A program made the translations under genes and the position numbers. Below are positions 25,544 to 34,133 of a stretch of DNA of 64,000 nucleotides, piece by piece; positions within the stretch are counted from its first letter, which is position 1; every line of letters begins with the position of its first letter. Location: the NCBI RefSeq assembly GCF_017309955.1, contig NZ_CP021248.1, positions 930,001-994,000 of the forward strand. Reading direction: 5' to 3'. The DNA is from Novosphingobium sp. KA1 (lineage in GTDB: Bacteria; Pseudomonadota; Alphaproteobacteria; Sphingomonadales; Sphingomonadaceae). The notes beneath the pieces were generated by a model. The model worked only from the letters and a program-made list of their open reading frames with translations. It had not been told where the DNA came from and made no database searches.

Positions 25544-27193
25544 GTGAAGGGGCTGAGGCCGGATCGTCGCCGCTTTCTGGCGGGCGCCCTTGCCGCAGGG
25601 GCCGCAGCACGGCCGCTTGCCGCCGCTGCTGGCTCGACGGGCGCGGCTGCCGGGCCGGTGCAGGCCAGCTGGGCCTCGCTGGTCGAGCACTATCGCTATC
25701 CCGACTGGTTCCGCGATGCCAAGTTCGGCATCTGGTCGCACTGGGGCCCGCAGGCGGTGCCCGAGCAGGGCGATTGGTACGGACGCTTCCTCTACATGCA
25801 GGGGCATCCGATGTACGAACACCACCTGAGGACTTACGGCCATCCGGCCGATACCGGCATGATGGAGATCCAGAACCGCTGGAAGGCGGAAAGCTGGGAT
25901 CCGGAGGCGCTGATGCAGCGCTATGTGAAGGCGGGCGCGAAGTACTTCGTCTCGCTCGCCTGCCATCACGACAATCTCGACTGTTTCGACAGTTCGCACC
26001 ACGCCTGGAACTCCAAGCGCGTGGGGCCGGGCCGCGATGTCGTCGGCACCTGGGAGAAGGCCGCGCGGGCAGCCGGGCTGAAATTCGGCGTTTCCAACCA
26101 TATCTCGCACGCCTGGCACTGGTATCAGCCGGCCTATGCCTACGATCCCGAGGGCCCGCGCAAGGGCGAGCGTTATGACGCCTATCGCCTCACCAAGGCC
26201 GATGGCGCGGGCAAGTGGTGGGAAGGCCTCGACCCGCAGGAACTCTATACCGGCCGCCACATGGTCGCCCCCGACGGCATCGATTCCATCGCGGCGATGA
26301 ACGAATGGCACGACAGGAACGACGGCCAGTGGCTCGAAACCGCGCCGCCGGGGGACGAGACCTTCGCGCGCCAGTGGCTGCTGCGCCAGATGGACCTCGT
26401 AGCCAAGTATCGCCCGGATTTCTGCTATTTCGACAACTACGAACTGCCCTTCGGGCAGTACGGCCTTGCGGCGGCGGCGGACTACTACAACCGCTCGATC
26501 GAATGGCACGGCAAGATCGACGTGGTGCTCACCGCCAAGCAGCTGAAGTCCTACGCCCGCTTCGGGCTGGTGCAGGACGTGGAGCGCGGCTTTACCGACC
26601 ATCTCTGGGACGAGCCCTGGCAGACAGACACCTGCATCGGCGACTGGTTCTACAACCGCGATCGCTTTACGCAGAAGAGCTACGTCGGCGCTGAGGGCGT
26701 GCTCCAGCGGCTGGCCGATGTGATCTCGAAGAACGGCAACCTGCTGCTCTCGATCCCCCAGCGCGGTGACGGCACCATCGATAGCGAGGAGGAGAAGATC
26801 CTCGACGACCTCGCCCGCTGGATGGCGGTGAACGGTGAGGCCGTGTTCGGATCGCGGCCCTGGCACACCTATGGCGAGGGGCCGACGGTGCTTTCGGTGG
26901 GCATGCAGAATGAGGGCGGATTCAAGGGTTTTGTCGAGGGCGACGTGCGCTTCACGGTGAAGGACGGCGCGCTCTACCTGTTTGCGCTGGCGGCGCCGAG
27001 GAAGCCGCTCTCCGTAAAGGCGCTGGGCCGCCGCGCGCTGGCGCGGGCGGGCAAGGGACAGGTGGCGCGCGTCACGCTGCTCGGCGGCGGTGCGGTTCCG
27101 TTCCGGCAGGGGGCGGAGGCGATGGAAATCGACTTGCCGCAAGGGCTCGGCACGGTGCCGGTGGTGAAGATCGAGGGGCGCGGGATCGCCTGA
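25544..27193 (+). CDS. GH29 alpha-L-fucosidase
   Basis: About 549 residues, with a Tat-type leader (DRRRFLAGALAAG). The GH29 fold shows KFGIWSHWGP near the N-terminus, HHDNLDCFDS, and the nucleophile Asp in DFCYFDNYE at about residue 297. A C-terminal beta-sandwich follows from about residue 440. It would remove fucose capping xyloglucan side chains. The start is uncertain: GTG 25544 is used because it overlaps by 4 bp the stop of a short leader frame with a good ribosome site at 25509; GTG 25535 is an alternative. It starts 80 bp after the cloverleaf repeat and 41 bp before the second GH35. Confidence 0.9.
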   Translation: MKGLRPDRRRFLAGALAAGAAARPLAAAAGSTGAAAGPVQASWASLVEHYRYPDWFRDAKFGIWSHWGPQAVPEQGDWYGRFLYMQGHPMYEHHLRTYGHPADTGMMEIQNRWKAESWDPEALMQRYVKAGAKYFVSLACHHDNLDCFDSSHHAWNSKRVGPGRDVVGTWEKAARAAGLKFGVSNHISHAWHWYQPAYAYDPEGPRKGERYDAYRLTKADGAGKWWEGLDPQELYTGRHMVAPDGIDSIAAMNEWHDRNDGQWLETAPPGDETFARQWLLRQMDLVAKYRPDFCYFDNYELPFGQYGLAAAADYYNRSIEWHGKIDVVLTAKQLKSYARFGLVQDVERGFTDHLWDEPWQTDTCIGDWFYNRDRFTQKSYVGAEGVLQRLADVISKNGNLLLSIPQRGDGTIDSEEEKILDDLARWMAVNGEAVFGSRPWHTYGEGPTVLSVGMQNEGGFKGFVEGDVRFTVKDGALYLFALAAPRKPLSVKALGRRALARAGKGQVARVTLLGGGAVPFRQGAEAMEIDLPQGLGTVPVVKIEGRGIA

Positions 27194-27234
27194 CCCTAAA
27201 CGCACAGAACGATACCCTAAAGGAACCTAACGGG

Positions 27235-28875
27235 ATGAGAGGCGCCTGGAAAACCGCCACGATCTTTGGCGCGGCCCTCTGCGCCGCGCTGGCCGCAGTG
27301 TCGCCAGCGGCATGGGCCGCATCCGACGAGGTGCCCCATATCGTCACCCGCGATGGCCGTCATGCGCTGATCGTTGATAGCGCTCCCTTCCTGATGCTGG
27401 GCGCGCAGATCAACAACTCCAGCGCATGGCCCGCGACGCTGCCCAAGGTCTGGCCGATGATGGCGGCGATGCACGTCAACACCGTCGAGGTGCCGGTGGG
27501 CTGGGAGCAGATCGAGCCCGAGGAAGGCCGCTTCGATTTCGCCATCGTCGACCAGCTTCTCGAACAGGCGCGCGCGCAGAACGTGCGGCTGGTGCTGCTG
27601 TGGTTCGGCACCTGGAAGAACACCAACCCGCAATATACCCCGCGCTGGGTGAAGCTGGACAATGCCCGCTTCCCGCGCATGCGCCGCGCGGACGGCACCC
27701 TGCATTACGCGCTCTCCCCCTTCGGCAAGGCGACGCTGGCGGCGGACAGCAAGGCCTTTGCCGCGCTGATGAGGCATCTGGCAGAGGTGGACCGGCAGAA
27801 CACCGTCATCATGATGCAGGTGCAAAACGAGGCCGGCTCCTACGGCCTTGCGCGCGATCACTCGCCGGATGCCGATGCCGCCTTCGCCGCGCCCGTGCCC
27901 GAAGCGCTGAGGAGGCGCCTCGGCAAGCCTGCCGGCAACTGGACGGCGCTGTTCGGCCGCGATGCCGAACTCTATTTCCATGCCTGGCAGGTCGCCGGCT
28001 ACATCGACAAGGTCGCGGCGGCGGGCAAGGCGGTGAAGCCGCTGCCGATGTACGTCAACGCCGCGCTGCCCGGCGATCCCTTCACCTGGCAGGACCCGAA
28101 CACCTACGCCAGTGGCGGCCCGGCCAATACCGTGATCGACGTCTACAAGGCCGCCGCCCCGCACCTCGATCTGGTGGCGCCGGACATCTACAATCCGAAG
28201 CACAAGGCCTATCTCGGCTTTCTCGACGCCTACACGCGGCCGGACAACGCACTGTTCGTGCCCGAGACGGGGCATGCGCCCGAATATGCGCGTCACTTCT
28301 TCGCCGCACTTGGCAGAGGGGCGATCGGCTGGTCGCCCTTCGGTCTCGACCCGCTGCGCTATCGCCCGAGCCTGCCGCTCCGATCGAAGCTGGATGACGA
28401 GGCGATCGCGCCGTTCGCGGCCAACTACGCGCTGTTCGCGCCGATGGCGCGCGTCTGGGCAAAGCTGGCCTTCGAAGGCAAGGTTTGGGGCGCGTCCGAG
28501 CCGGAAGACCCGGCCGATGGCCACCGGCAGGTGATCCCGCTGGGCAAATACGTCGCCACCGCCAGTTTCGGCACCGGCGACTTCGGGCCGACCGACCCCA
28601 AGGGCAATGCCCGGCCCACCGGCGGCGTCGCGATTGCCGAGATCGGGCCGGACGAATACCTCGTCACCGGCTACTTCGCCCGCGTGGAGTTCGGGCTGAC
28701 CGATCCAAAAGCCGCCAACCTCATCCTCGACCGCGTGGAGGAGGGCACTTACGATACCGCAGGCAAGTGGCAGTTCCTACGCGTGTGGAACGGCGATCAG
28801 GTGGACTGGGGCCTCAACTTCACGGCGGCGCCGCAAGTGCTGCACGTGAAGCTGGCGCGTTATCCGATCCGCTAG
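27235..28875 (+). CDS. GH35 beta-galactosidase with DUF5597-type domain (second copy)
   Basis: 546-residue secreted enzyme; signal peptide about 1-29 (ending AAWAA). It is clearly related to the product of 20751: shared GRHALIVD, FLMLGAQ, WFGTWKNT, YTPxWVKLDN and a similar tail. The catalytic acid/base is Glu199 in QVQNEAGSY, and the nucleophile is in LFVPETGHA. The first copy has PEN before the catalytic Glu where this one has VQN. It is the last gene of the xyloglucan operon and converges on the pectinesterase gene with only 6 bp between stops. Beta-galactosidase activity is the family expectation; the two copies may differ in linkage preference. Confidence 0.9.
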   Translation: MRGAWKTATIFGAALCAALAAVSPAAWAASDEVPHIVTRDGRHALIVDSAPFLMLGAQINNSSAWPATLPKVWPMMAAMHVNTVEVPVGWEQIEPEEGRFDFAIVDQLLEQARAQNVRLVLLWFGTWKNTNPQYTPRWVKLDNARFPRMRRADGTLHYALSPFGKATLAADSKAFAALMRHLAEVDRQNTVIMMQVQNEAGSYGLARDHSPDADAAFAAPVPEALRRRLGKPAGNWTALFGRDAELYFHAWQVAGYIDKVAAAGKAVKPLPMYVNAALPGDPFTWQDPNTYASGGPANTVIDVYKAAAPHLDLVAPDIYNPKHKAYLGFLDAYTRPDNALFVPETGHAPEYARHFFAALGRGAIGWSPFGLDPLRYRPSLPLRSKLDDEAIAPFAANYALFAPMARVWAKLAFEGKVWGASEPEDPADGHRQVIPLGKYVATASFGTGDFGPTDPKGNARPTGGVAIAEIGPDEYLVTGYFARVEFGLTDPKAANLILDRVEEGTYDTAGKWQFLRVWNGDQVDWGLNFTAAPQVLHVKLARYPIR

Positions 28876-28881
28876 GGCCGC

Positions 28882-29997
28882 CTAGGGCCGCTCTGGCATC
28901 CCGGCCATGATGTCGCGCCGGATCGCGGCGATGGCATGGGGGGAGACCCAGGTCATGCCGATGGCGTGGGCCGGGGCGCCGGGGCCGGTCGATCCGGTTT
29001 CGGCGAAGCGCGAATCCTGCGCCCGGAACACCTGCGTCATCGTGCCGTCGCGCGCGGTGCCGTTCATTTCGGTCCAGTGGTCGGGGTGGATGTGGCGATC
29101 CAGGAAGCAGTCGATGAACAGCGCCTGCCCCACCGCCTGCGGATCGGCGTAGCGGCCATCGGCAAAGCGGGTGGTGGGGTGCCAGGGCCGGGCGAGCGCC
29201 ACCGCATGGTCGGGCACCCCGGCCTCGCGGGTCAGGCGCGAGCGGTAGAAGACGAGACCGTGCGCCTGCGACAGCGGGGTCGAGGGGGCGGCGACAAAGG
29301 ACTGGAATTCGCCGGGTGTGTAGGGCGCTGCGCGGATGCGGGTGCGCACTTCGCTGTCCTCGATCAGCAGCTGTCCATTGCCGAAGATGAAGTCGACATT
29401 GCCGGCGATCAGGCTCTCGCGGATCAGCGCGCGGCCGCCATTGGCGAAGACCGTGTCCTGATAGCCGAGCAGCGCTACCCGGTCGAACCGCACGCGGTCG
29501 CTGTCGATGTCGAGCAGGAGGGCGGCGGCCTGCGGGTTGGCGATCCTGGCCTCGGCACCTTCGGGCAGGCGGTCGTTGGCGAGGTAGTCGTAGGTGTTCT
29601 CGATGGTGAGGTCGCGCACCGCGATCTCGCGCGCGTTGATGGTGAGCGTGGCCGATCCCGGCGTGCCCCAGCCATTGCGGTGATAGGCCCTGGCGGTCTG
29701 CGCGACGGCGCCGAAATGGACGCGCGTGGCTTCGCGCCCGGCACCGATAAGGCGGATCCGGTCGCGGGTGATGACGGGTTTTTCGGCATAGTCGCCCGCG
29801 GCCACGCGGATGGTGATCCAGCGCCCGCTGTCATCGCGCGCGGCGGCTTCGAGCGCGCTGCCGATCGAGGTGTAGCAGGGGGGCTTGCTGCCCTTGCAGT
29901 CCGGCTTCACGGTGAGTTCGGATGGGGGCGTAGCGGCCATGGCAGGCAGGGCGAAGGCGCAGGCCAGCGATAGGGTGAGCAGGCGCAAGGCGATCAT
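28882..29997 (-). CDS. Pectin methylesterase (CE8)
   Basis: 371-residue secreted right-handed beta-helix enzyme that de-esterifies methylated polygalacturonate. The start is ATG 29997, giving a signal peptide (residues 1-22, ending AMAA) and a 4-bp overlap with the upstream hydrolase; the long frame upstream of it is out of register with any protein. CE8 motifs: GYQDTVFA with Asp181 as acid/base, GNVDFIFG with Asp202 as nucleophile, and ALARPW with the substrate-stabilising Arg. It is last in the sigma-FecR-TBDR-hydrolase-esterase run. Confidence 0.92.
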   Translation of the reverse strand: MIALRLLTLSLACAFALPAMAATPPSELTVKPDCKGSKPPCYTSIGSALEAAARDDSGRWITIRVAAGDYAEKPVITRDRIRLIGAGREATRVHFGAVAQTARAYHRNGWGTPGSATLTINAREIAVRDLTIENTYDYLANDRLPEGAEARIANPQAAALLLDIDSDRVRFDRVALLGYQDTVFANGGRALIRESLIAGNVDFIFGNGQLLIEDSEVRTRIRAAPYTPGEFQSFVAAPSTPLSQAHGLVFYRSRLTREAGVPDHAVALARPWHPTTRFADGRYADPQAVGQALFIDCFLDRHIHPDHWTEMNGTARDGTMTQVFRAQDSRFAETGSTGPGAPAHAIGMTWVSPHAIAAIRRDIMAGMPERP

Positions 29998-30953
29998 TTC
30001 GGGGCCTTTGCAGGGGTGAGGGGGCGCAGGAACGTGTCGATCTCCTCGGCGGTGCGGGAGAGCCAGGGCTCGAACAGCCAGAAGTCGTGCGGGGCGCCGG
30101 TGAAGGCGAATTCGCGGTTGGCGATGCGGTGCCGCTCGAGCGCGGCCAGCACTTTGTCCTTGCCCACCGTGAAGCGGGCGATGCCGCTGCTGACGATCAG
30201 CGTGGGTGGTGACTGCGGCCCTGCATAGCTGGCGGCACCGGCCTCTCGCCAGCGCTGCGGCATGGCTTCGAAGCGGCCGCCCAGCCAGCGGGCGAAGGGG
30301 GAAGCGGCGCCTGCCGCGTTCTCGAAATGGAGGGCGTCGGGATCGGCCATGTCGAGCACGCCGTCGAGGTCGACGAGGGCGTTGGCATGCACTTTGCCGA
30401 AAAGCCCGGAAGGCCCCGCATAAGCGAGCAGGGCGGCCATCTGTCCGCCGGAAGAGGCGCCGCCGACCGCGATGTGGGCGCCGTCGAGGCCGAATTCGGC
30501 GGCATGGGCCCGGGCCCAGCGCAGTGCCTCGGCAATGTCCTCCATGCCGGCGGGGTAGGGCGCTTCGCCGGAGAGGCGGAACTCGGGCAGGAACACGGTG
30601 TAGCCGCGCTGTGCCAGCAGGTTGGCAAGCGCGTAGAAATGCGTTTTCGCGCCCGAGCGCCATGCGCCGCCGTGGACCAGCATCAGGCCCTGCCCGTTGG
30701 CCGCGGCCGGGCGGAACACGTCGAGATGCAGCGTGCGGGTGCCAAGGGTCTTGTAGGGACGGTCGAACAGCACCGATTGCCCCTCGCGCCAGGTCACGGC
30801 GGGCCAGCCGATGCCCGGATACTGGTCGCGGTATTGCGCAAAGCGCTGGTCCACGGTGTAGCTATCGTCCACCTCGCGGGCCGGGGCGGGCAGGGCGGGC
30901 AGGGCGAGCAAAGTCATGGCAAGCGCAAACGCCGGGCGGAACGGATGGGCCAT
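29994..30953 (-). CDS. Alpha/beta hydrolase, possible pectin/carbohydrate deacetylase
   Basis: 319-residue secreted hydrolase. ATG 30953 is preceded by GAAGGAGA and gives a signal peptide of about 28 residues (ending LPAPA). MLVHGGAWRSG is the oxyanion region, GGASSGGQ the nucleophile elbow, and GAPHDFW the catalytic His region: the BD-FAE/carboxylesterase layout. It overlaps the CE8 pectinesterase by 4 bp and follows the TBDR, so removal of acetyl or feruloyl groups from pectin is the best guess. The substrate is inferred only from position. Confidence 0.82.
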   Translation of the reverse strand: MAHPFRPAFALAMTLLALPALPAPAREVDDSYTVDQRFAQYRDQYPGIGWPAVTWREGQSVLFDRPYKTLGTRTLHLDVFRPAAANGQGLMLVHGGAWRSGAKTHFYALANLLAQRGYTVFLPEFRLSGEAPYPAGMEDIAEALRWARAHAAEFGLDGAHIAVGGASSGGQMAALLAYAGPSGLFGKVHANALVDLDGVLDMADPDALHFENAAGAASPFARWLGGRFEAMPQRWREAGAASYAGPQSPPTLIVSSGIARFTVGKDKVLAALERHRIANREFAFTGAPHDFWLFEPWLSRTAEEIDTFLRPLTPAKAPK

Positions 30954-30977
30954 CACGTCTCCTTCAGCAAGACAAGG

Positions 30978-31007
30978 GGGCCGCCGTCCGGGGGAGGACA
31001 GCGGCCC
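30978..31007. terminator. Stem-loop after the STN-type TBDR
   Basis: GGGCCGCCGTCC and GGACAGCGGCCC form a 12-bp stem with one mismatch and a 6-nt loop, 20 bp past the TBDR stop on the minus strand. There is no strong U-tract; it may separate expression of the abundant TBDR from the two downstream enzymes. Confidence 0.4.
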
Positions 31008-31027
31008 AGGGAGCAACTGGTGCCGCG

Positions 31028-34000
31028 TCAGAACTGGTAGCGCGCGCCCACGAACCACTGCGCGCCGGTGCGGGAGAACTCGCGCACGAGGTACTGCGTG
31101 CCGTCGCCGGTGCCGTAGATTCGCTCGCGCTCGTTGGTGATGTTGATGCCCTGGATGTTGAAGCTGAGGCGTTCGGTCAGGTTGTAGTAGGCCGAGAGGT
31201 CGACTTGGGTCGGGCCGTACTTGCGTTCCTGCACGTGGCCGTTGCCGCCCGGTTCGCTGAGCAGGTAGTCGTCGCGCTTGTTGACCGAGAGGCGCAGGCC
31301 CATCTTGCCGGTGTCGAAATAGCCCGTGAAGTTGTACGAATTGGGCGAAAGCCCGGTGGAATCGTGCGCTTCGACATGGGTGTAGTTCGACGCGATGCCG
31401 AAGTTGGAGAAGATCCCCGGCAGGAACGTGAAGGGCAGGTTGAGCGTCACCTCGACGCCTTTCACCTTGTCGCCGTCCGACGAATTGACCGCCTTGTAGA
31501 AGGTGTAGGGCACTGAGGCCGGATCGGCATTGTAGGAGGCGTCGTAGCGCGGATCGGCGTAGATCGCCGCCCAGTATTCCTGCGGCACCATCTGCTCGAC
31601 CACCGAGGTCTTGAGCGAGCGGATGATGTTCTTCTGGAACAGCCCCACGGCAAAGAGACCGCTCTTAGAGAAGTACCATTCGAGGCCGAGATCGAAGTCG
31701 TCCGAGAGGTAGGGCTTTAGATCCGGACTGCCGAGGTTGCTGACCGTGCGGGTGGTATATTCGAAGACCGGGCTGGCGATGTTGAGCGAAGCGAGGCCCG
31801 GGCGCGTCATCGAACGGGCATAGGCAAAGCGGGCAACCACTTGCGGCGTGACGTTGAGCGCGGCGTTGAACGAAGGCAGCAGGTTGTCGTAGTGGCGTTT
31901 CACCTCCACCGGCGATCCGGCGATGACCGCGCTCGATTCCACGTCGGTGCGCACATAGCGCAGGCCTGCGTCGAGGCGCAGGATCATCGTGCCGATGTCC
32001 ATGTCGCCCATGACTTCGCCGTAGCCGCCGGTGGTCTTCTCGACCACTTTCCACCCCGCAGCGACATTGGCGGTGTAGCCGTCGTCGAACATGCCCGAGC
32101 CAGCGATGGCATCGAAGTCGATCACCGCGAAGGTCGGCAACCCGCCCGAGACCACGCCGTCGCCGAAGTGGCTGATCGGGAAGGCGGTCATGTAGTCCTG
32201 CGGCGCGAAGCTGGGCAACGCGCCCTGTGCTTCGGAATAGCGCACCATGCGGCGGCTATAGGCAAGCCCCGCCAGCGCGGTGAAGCGGCTCTGCTGGAAC
32301 CTGGCATTGGCCTTGGCGGTGAAGTTGTCCTTCACCACCTTGTTGAGCCGGTTGGCCGCGGTCAGCGCGTTGATGTAGTTTTCGGGATCGTTGGGATCGT
32401 AGTCGCCGTAATCGACCGACGCCACATCGCGGCTGCCGGTATAGTCATAGGCATAGTAGTGCGGCACCGAGCGGGCGTAGAAGCGCAGTTCGCTGCGGTC
32501 GGCGCTGTCGCGCGCCTTGCCGATCATGCCGTCGAAGGTCAGGTTCGTGCTGGCCTCGTATTCGCCGGAGAACACGAACTGGCTGAACTTCGAGGTCGAG
32601 GTCTGGTGGCGGCTTTCGTACCATGAGGTGACATCGTCGAAGGCGGCGGCGACGAGCTGCTTGCCGTCCGGCGCGACGGTGAAGGAAAGCGGGGTCTGGC
32701 CGACATAATTGCCCGCCGGGCCATGCGTGAGCAGCCACTCCATCGAGTTGTAGCTGTAACGGTCGTTGTCGAGCTGCGAATAGAGCGCGTCGAACGTCAG
32801 TTTCAGCCCGTCGAGCGGGCGCGCCTGGATCGAGCCCGAGAGGCCGAGGCGCTTCTGGTCGTTGCCGAAGAAGTCGGCGCGCGGCAGGCGCGGCGCCCAG
32901 AGGCAGTCGAGGCTGTCGGCGGCGCCGCAGTTCTCGGGGGTGCCGGTGACCTCGGGGTCGGTATCGGCCCAGCTGTCGCCGTTGACGAAGGGCGAGGTCC
33001 AGCGGACGCTGGAGAAGCCTTCCTGATAGACGGTGCGCTTGGAATAGGCGGCGGAGAACAGCACGCCGATGGTGTCGTCGGCAAAGGTGTCCGAGACCAT
33101 GACCGTGGCGCGCGGGTCGATCTTGCGCGAGACGGTATTGTAGCCGCCCTGGCCCGAGGCGACGACGTGGAAGCCGGGATGGTCGAAGGGCTTGGCCGAA
33201 TAGAGGTCGACGGTGCCGGCGATGCCGCCTTCCTCGATCGAGGCGCGCTGGGTCTTCTGCACGTCGATGCGGTTGAACAGTTCGGAGGCAAAGACGTGGA
33301 AGTCGAAGGCGCGGCCGGCGTTGAGCGTGAAGCCGCCGGAATCGAGGCCGTCGCTGCTGGCGGGCACTTCCATGCCGTTGAGCGTGGTGCGGGTGAAGTC
33401 GGGCGAGAAGCCGCGCAGCGTGATGTTGCGCCCTTCGCCGCCCTCGCGCGAGATGGTGACGCCGGGCAGGCGCTGGATCGATTCCGACAGGTTGAGGTCG
33501 GGCATCTTGGCCATGTCCTCGGCCATGATGCTCTCGACCACGTTGATCGACTGGCGCTTGACGTCCTGCGCGCGGATCAGGCTGCCGCGAAAGCCGGTGA
33601 CGATGATGTCCTCACTGGTGACCGGCGCTTGCGGATCGGCAGATGCAGGCTCGGCCGCCGCGACCGGGTGTGGGGCAGCGGCGGGCGCGGCCGCCAGCGC
33701 GACCGGAACGGTGACAGCAGCCGCGCGGACCGGACTGGCGGGAGCGCGGCCATTGCCATTGGCGCTGCCGACAATCGCATAGGAGGCCGGGCCGGTGCGC
33801 CGCGCGGCCAGTCCGGTGCCCGCCAGCAGCCGCGCCAGTGCCTGGTCGACGCTCATTTCGCCGCGCACGGCATTGGTGCGCACGTCGCGGGTCAGCCGCC
33901 GCGCGGCGATGATCTGGATGTCCCCCTGGCGACCCAGCTGGGTGATTGCCGTCTCGGCGCTCTGGGCATCGATGGCGAATTCGCGGGTCTGGGCTGCCGC

Positions 34001-34075
34001 CTGGACCGGAGAGGCCACGGCGCAGACGATGGCCGCAGTCGAGAACAGTGCGTGACGCACCTTGTTGTTATACAT
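31028..34075 (-). CDS. STN-type TonB-dependent receptor (probable pectin/oligogalacturonide transducer)
   Basis: 1015-residue outer-membrane receptor. ATG 34075 is used; an earlier TTG in frame adds five residues. Signal peptide is about 1-29, followed by an STN domain (about 30-100: FAIDAQSAETAITQLG and ALARLLAGTGL). An Ala/Pro linker leads to the TonB box (SEDIIVTGFRGS), plug (MPDLNLSESIQRLPGV) and barrel ending ARYQF. STN domains contact FecR-type anti-sigma proteins, and such a pair is encoded directly upstream. The downstream pectinesterase suggests uptake of pectin fragments. Confidence 0.92.
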   Translation of the reverse strand: MYNNKVRHALFSTAAIVCAVASPVQAAAQTREFAIDAQSAETAITQLGRQGDIQIIAARRLTRDVRTNAVRGEMSVDQALARLLAGTGLAARRTGPASYAIVGSANGNGRAPASPVRAAAVTVPVALAAAPAAAPHPVAAAEPASADPQAPVTSEDIIVTGFRGSLIRAQDVKRQSINVVESIMAEDMAKMPDLNLSESIQRLPGVTISREGGEGRNITLRGFSPDFTRTTLNGMEVPASSDGLDSGGFTLNAGRAFDFHVFASELFNRIDVQKTQRASIEEGGIAGTVDLYSAKPFDHPGFHVVASGQGGYNTVSRKIDPRATVMVSDTFADDTIGVLFSAAYSKRTVYQEGFSSVRWTSPFVNGDSWADTDPEVTGTPENCGAADSLDCLWAPRLPRADFFGNDQKRLGLSGSIQARPLDGLKLTFDALYSQLDNDRYSYNSMEWLLTHGPAGNYVGQTPLSFTVAPDGKQLVAAAFDDVTSWYESRHQTSTSKFSQFVFSGEYEASTNLTFDGMIGKARDSADRSELRFYARSVPHYYAYDYTGSRDVASVDYGDYDPNDPENYINALTAANRLNKVVKDNFTAKANARFQQSRFTALAGLAYSRRMVRYSEAQGALPSFAPQDYMTAFPISHFGDGVVSGGLPTFAVIDFDAIAGSGMFDDGYTANVAAGWKVVEKTTGGYGEVMGDMDIGTMILRLDAGLRYVRTDVESSAVIAGSPVEVKRHYDNLLPSFNAALNVTPQVVARFAYARSMTRPGLASLNIASPVFEYTTRTVSNLGSPDLKPYLSDDFDLGLEWYFSKSGLFAVGLFQKNIIRSLKTSVVEQMVPQEYWAAIYADPRYDASYNADPASVPYTFYKAVNSSDGDKVKGVEVTLNLPFTFLPGIFSNFGIASNYTHVEAHDSTGLSPNSYNFTGYFDTGKMGLRLSVNKRDDYLLSEPGGNGHVQERKYGPTQVDLSAYYNLTERLSFNIQGINITNERERIYGTGDGTQYLVREFSRTGAQWFVGARYQF

Positions 34076-34133
34076 TATTATCCGCCCCAAAAATTGATTT
34101 TGCGGACTTCTTCGAGTCCGTACTATTCAAGAG

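Noticed and set aside
28866..28892. Direct repeat TAGGGCCGC around the convergent stops of GH35 and pectinesterase
   Set aside because: Only two 9-10 bp units that contain the two stop codons; probably coincidental.
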